This document shows, in pieces, positions 62,492 to 64,000 of a DNA stretch of 64,000 nucleotides. Source of the stretch: JBMDXB01 sp048594885 (GTDB lineage: Bacteria > Acidobacteriota > Vicinamibacteria > Vicinamibacterales > 2-12-FULL-66-21). The position numbers were made by a program, and so were the translations under genes. The notes under the pieces are model-generated. The model ran no database searches, was not told the origin of the DNA, and worked only from the letters and a program-made list of their open reading frames with translations. The first letter of the stretch is position 1; each line of letters starts with the position of its first letter. Location: the NCBI GenBank assembly GCA_048594885.1, contig JBMDXB010000027.1:1-64000 (forward strand). Direction: 5' to 3'.

Positions 62492-62704
62492 CGTTTCTCC
62501 GAACTAGGCTGCCGGGTTCGGAGGATTCAATCACAGATTCGCGCAGCTACTAACGGTTTTCACGTGAGCAATTAGTGGGGACATAGACCTCGCGTGACCA
62601 CCTGATGGACCGCGGCCGTTGCGCGCAGGTTACACCTGGGCTTGTCAGATAGCAAGAGTTTCTTGTCAACGAGCAAGTCACCCGGGTAGGATCGACGCCC
62701 CAGC

Positions 62705-63184
62705 ATGGCCTTCAGAGCCGACCGTCTACGACAGATGCGGGAAGCCAAAGGGTGGCGCCCAGCTGACCTGGCGAGAGCCGCGTCTACGACAGAGGGGCAG
62801 ATCAGCCGCTACGAAGCGGGTCAGCGGGTTCCGGCGGTCGACGTCCTGGCCAAACTGGCGGTCGCCCTCGAGATGAGCGCCGACTTCTTTCTTGGGATCG
62901 ATACACGTTACGATCACGCCGACGATCCTCGAACCGTGGCGGCGCACCTGACACTCGACTGGTATCTCCGCGGATCGGGTCTCGGGTACGGCGAGGAGTA
63001 CGTTCGTCTGCGCCGGGTCGCGGCTGTCTCGCGGACGGCCCCGGTGAGCGTCGAGATGTGGACGATGGTGCAGGAGGCGGTGGCCATCGCATCGCCGATG
63101 GCTGCGACGACGGGACGAGCCACGCCGGCGACGAGTCGAAGGGGCTCGCGAGCACGGCGAGGCCGGACGCACACGCCATCGTGA
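62705..63184 (+). CDS. XRE-family helix-turn-helix regulator
   Basis: A 159-residue regulator. Residues 5-62 form a Cro/C1-type helix-turn-helix: LRQMREAKGWRPADLARAAS, TEGQISRYEAGQRVPAVDVL and AKLAVALEMSADFFLGID. The C-terminal half contains a helical patch (LTLDWYLRGSGLGYGEEYVR, PVSVEMWTMVQEAVAIA) and a basic, low-complexity end. It is divergent from the S16-like gene with a 213-base gap containing both promoters, so it may regulate the cargo module or the element itself. Confidence 0.85.
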   Translation: MAFRADRLRQMREAKGWRPADLARAASTTEGQISRYEAGQRVPAVDVLAKLAVALEMSADFFLGIDTRYDHADDPRTVAAHLTLDWYLRGSGLGYGEEYVRLRRVAAVSRTAPVSVEMWTMVQEAVAIASPMAATTGRATPATSRRGSRARRGRTHTPS

Positions 63185-63870
63185 ATCGGGCGGCCACCGT
63201 ACGCAGTGTCGGTCGCTAGTCGGCTCCGCACAGCGCAGCGCTTTCGAGCAGCGTGTGCGCCACCACGCGCCGACCGCTCGCGCTGAGTGCCGCACGGACG
63301 GCGATCTCGCGCCGCCGTGTAATCGTGCGCGTCAGCAGCAGTGAAATTTGCTCACGCGATCAGCGCACGACGCCGCAGACCGCAATATCGTTGAGTTTGA
63401 CGTCAAATTCGGTCAGCGGTATTCTGCGAGCATCTCGCCGTGCTCCCTGAGCACAACCTCCGCTCGCACATCCCAGCGGAGCTCGTGAACGGCTGATAAC
63501 CCCGGGGGTCTCAGTCGCCCACACGGCCACATCCAAGTCCAGGAGCATCGTCGCGCTCAGCGCCACGTGATTGCCAATGGATACCGAATCGTCAGCAGCG
63601 ACGCTCGCACACGCCAGCGTCAACTGACGGCGCCGTTCAGGGGCTCGCGATTACGTTCCGATGCCGCTGAACGTCGAAGAGGGAGTCGAACGATTGCTGG
63701 AATCGTCCCCTCACCGCGCGGTCGCTAGAACCGCGCGAATTGATGTCGACTCATCGTCCACATCCGCGCGTTGAGAGCAGCTCGCCGGCCTGACGGTCGG
63801 CGCGCTCGGGCGCGCAACTCCACCAACACAATTTGCCGCCTGCTACGACGGGGCGCGCGCGGAGGGAACG
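63185..63870. other. Non-coding stretch of about 690 bases
   Basis: No frame on either strand looks coding: minus-strand frames near 63360-63623 and 63751-63966 have Ala/Arg-biased composition without motifs. The right end carries GGAGGGA just before the next gene. I see no strong inverted repeat. Confidence 0.4.
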
Positions 63871-64000
63871 ATGAAGAACTGGTTGACCGTTGCCGAAGGC
63901 GCCGAGTACGCCGGCGTCAGCCGCGACACCATCTACACGGCATGCGAGCGTCGCGAGTTGAACCACGCCCGAGTGGGCGGCCGGCGCGCGATTCGTTTGA
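63871..64000 (+). CDS. Excisionase-type helix-turn-helix protein (partial, runs off the window)
   Basis: The first 43 residues are visible: LTVAEGAEYAGVSRDTIYTA followed by CERRELNHARVGGRRAIRL, a MerR-like winged helix of the helix_turn_helix_17/excisionase class. GGAGGGA lies 3 bases before ATG 63871. Proteins of this type normally lie directly upstream of a tyrosine integrase and control excision. The window ends inside the gene, so the integrase, if present, is just to the right. Confidence 0.75.
   Translation, partial: MKNWLTVAEGAEYAGVSRDTIYTACERRELNHARVGGRRAIRL

Overview
The window is 64 kb of GC-rich bacterial chromosome. Several gene types point to Acidobacteriota, most likely the Vicinamibacteria side, although no rRNA is present to prove it: an ADOP-type MacB/FtsX permease, large Ser/Thr kinases carrying beta-propeller or TolB-like/TPR tails, a Sig-70_X6 (TIGR02999-like) sigma factor, winged-helix regulators with unusual tails, and many small exported proteins of unknown function.

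Layout. 1-15.4 kb is a signalling and regulation block: a permease, a winged-helix/FHA regulator convergent with a propeller kinase, an ECF sigma factor near a TPR kinase, an acyl-CoA-dehydrogenase-like flavoprotein, a broken VapBC pair and a SARP-like activator. 15.4-24.1 kb is a decay zone holding an amidase remnant, an N-acyl-D-amino-acid deacylase remnant, an Ntn-hydrolase remnant, an ADOP remnant, an intact serine hydrolase, an intact alpha/beta hydrolase and a VRR-NUC nuclease. It ends at an intact tRNA-Gln(CTG), and a 44-bp copy of that tRNA's 3' half lies 5.1 kb away at 18,884. That is the footprint of integration at a tRNA.

24.2-31.4 kb carries DinB-like and VOC proteins, an isoquinoline-oxidoreductase-type molybdenum enzyme (2Fe-2S and MoCo subunits), a 30-bp perfect inverted repeat, and an exported propeller/amidohydrolase. 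31.5-38.5 kb is a compact iron locus: DtxR-like regulator, bacterioferritin-like protein, TonB-dependent receptor, exported CbiX-like protein, FeoA, FeoB and a Cys-rich small membrane protein, mostly with overlapping ends. 38.4-54.6 kb is ordinary chromosome: AlkA-like glycosylase, KGG stress protein, GltX, phospholipase-D-like enzyme, a lipid-headgroup cluster (CDP-alcohol phosphatidyltransferase, nucleotidyltransferase and two flippase-like paralogues), an EEP phosphoesterase, a GAF/sigma-54 activator and an erythromycin-esterase-like protein.

54.6-64 kb looks like one end of an integrated element. Two more tRNA 3'-end remnants lie at 54,611 and 55,946. Beyond them are an AAA+ ATPase, a replication-relaxation-like mobilisation protein with a rearranged end, an 0.8-kb non-coding stretch rich in inverted repeats (possible ori/oriT), an IS21-type remnant, and a cargo module. 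The cargo is a Trypco1-like small protein translationally coupled to a trypsin-like protease, convergent with a protein whose N-terminus looks like ribosomal protein bS16 fused to an unrecognised domain. An XRE regulator and an excisionase-type HTH follow, and the latter runs off the window. The protease/Trypco1/S16-like module is my best candidate for an undescribed system. Its role in biological conflict is an inference from context.
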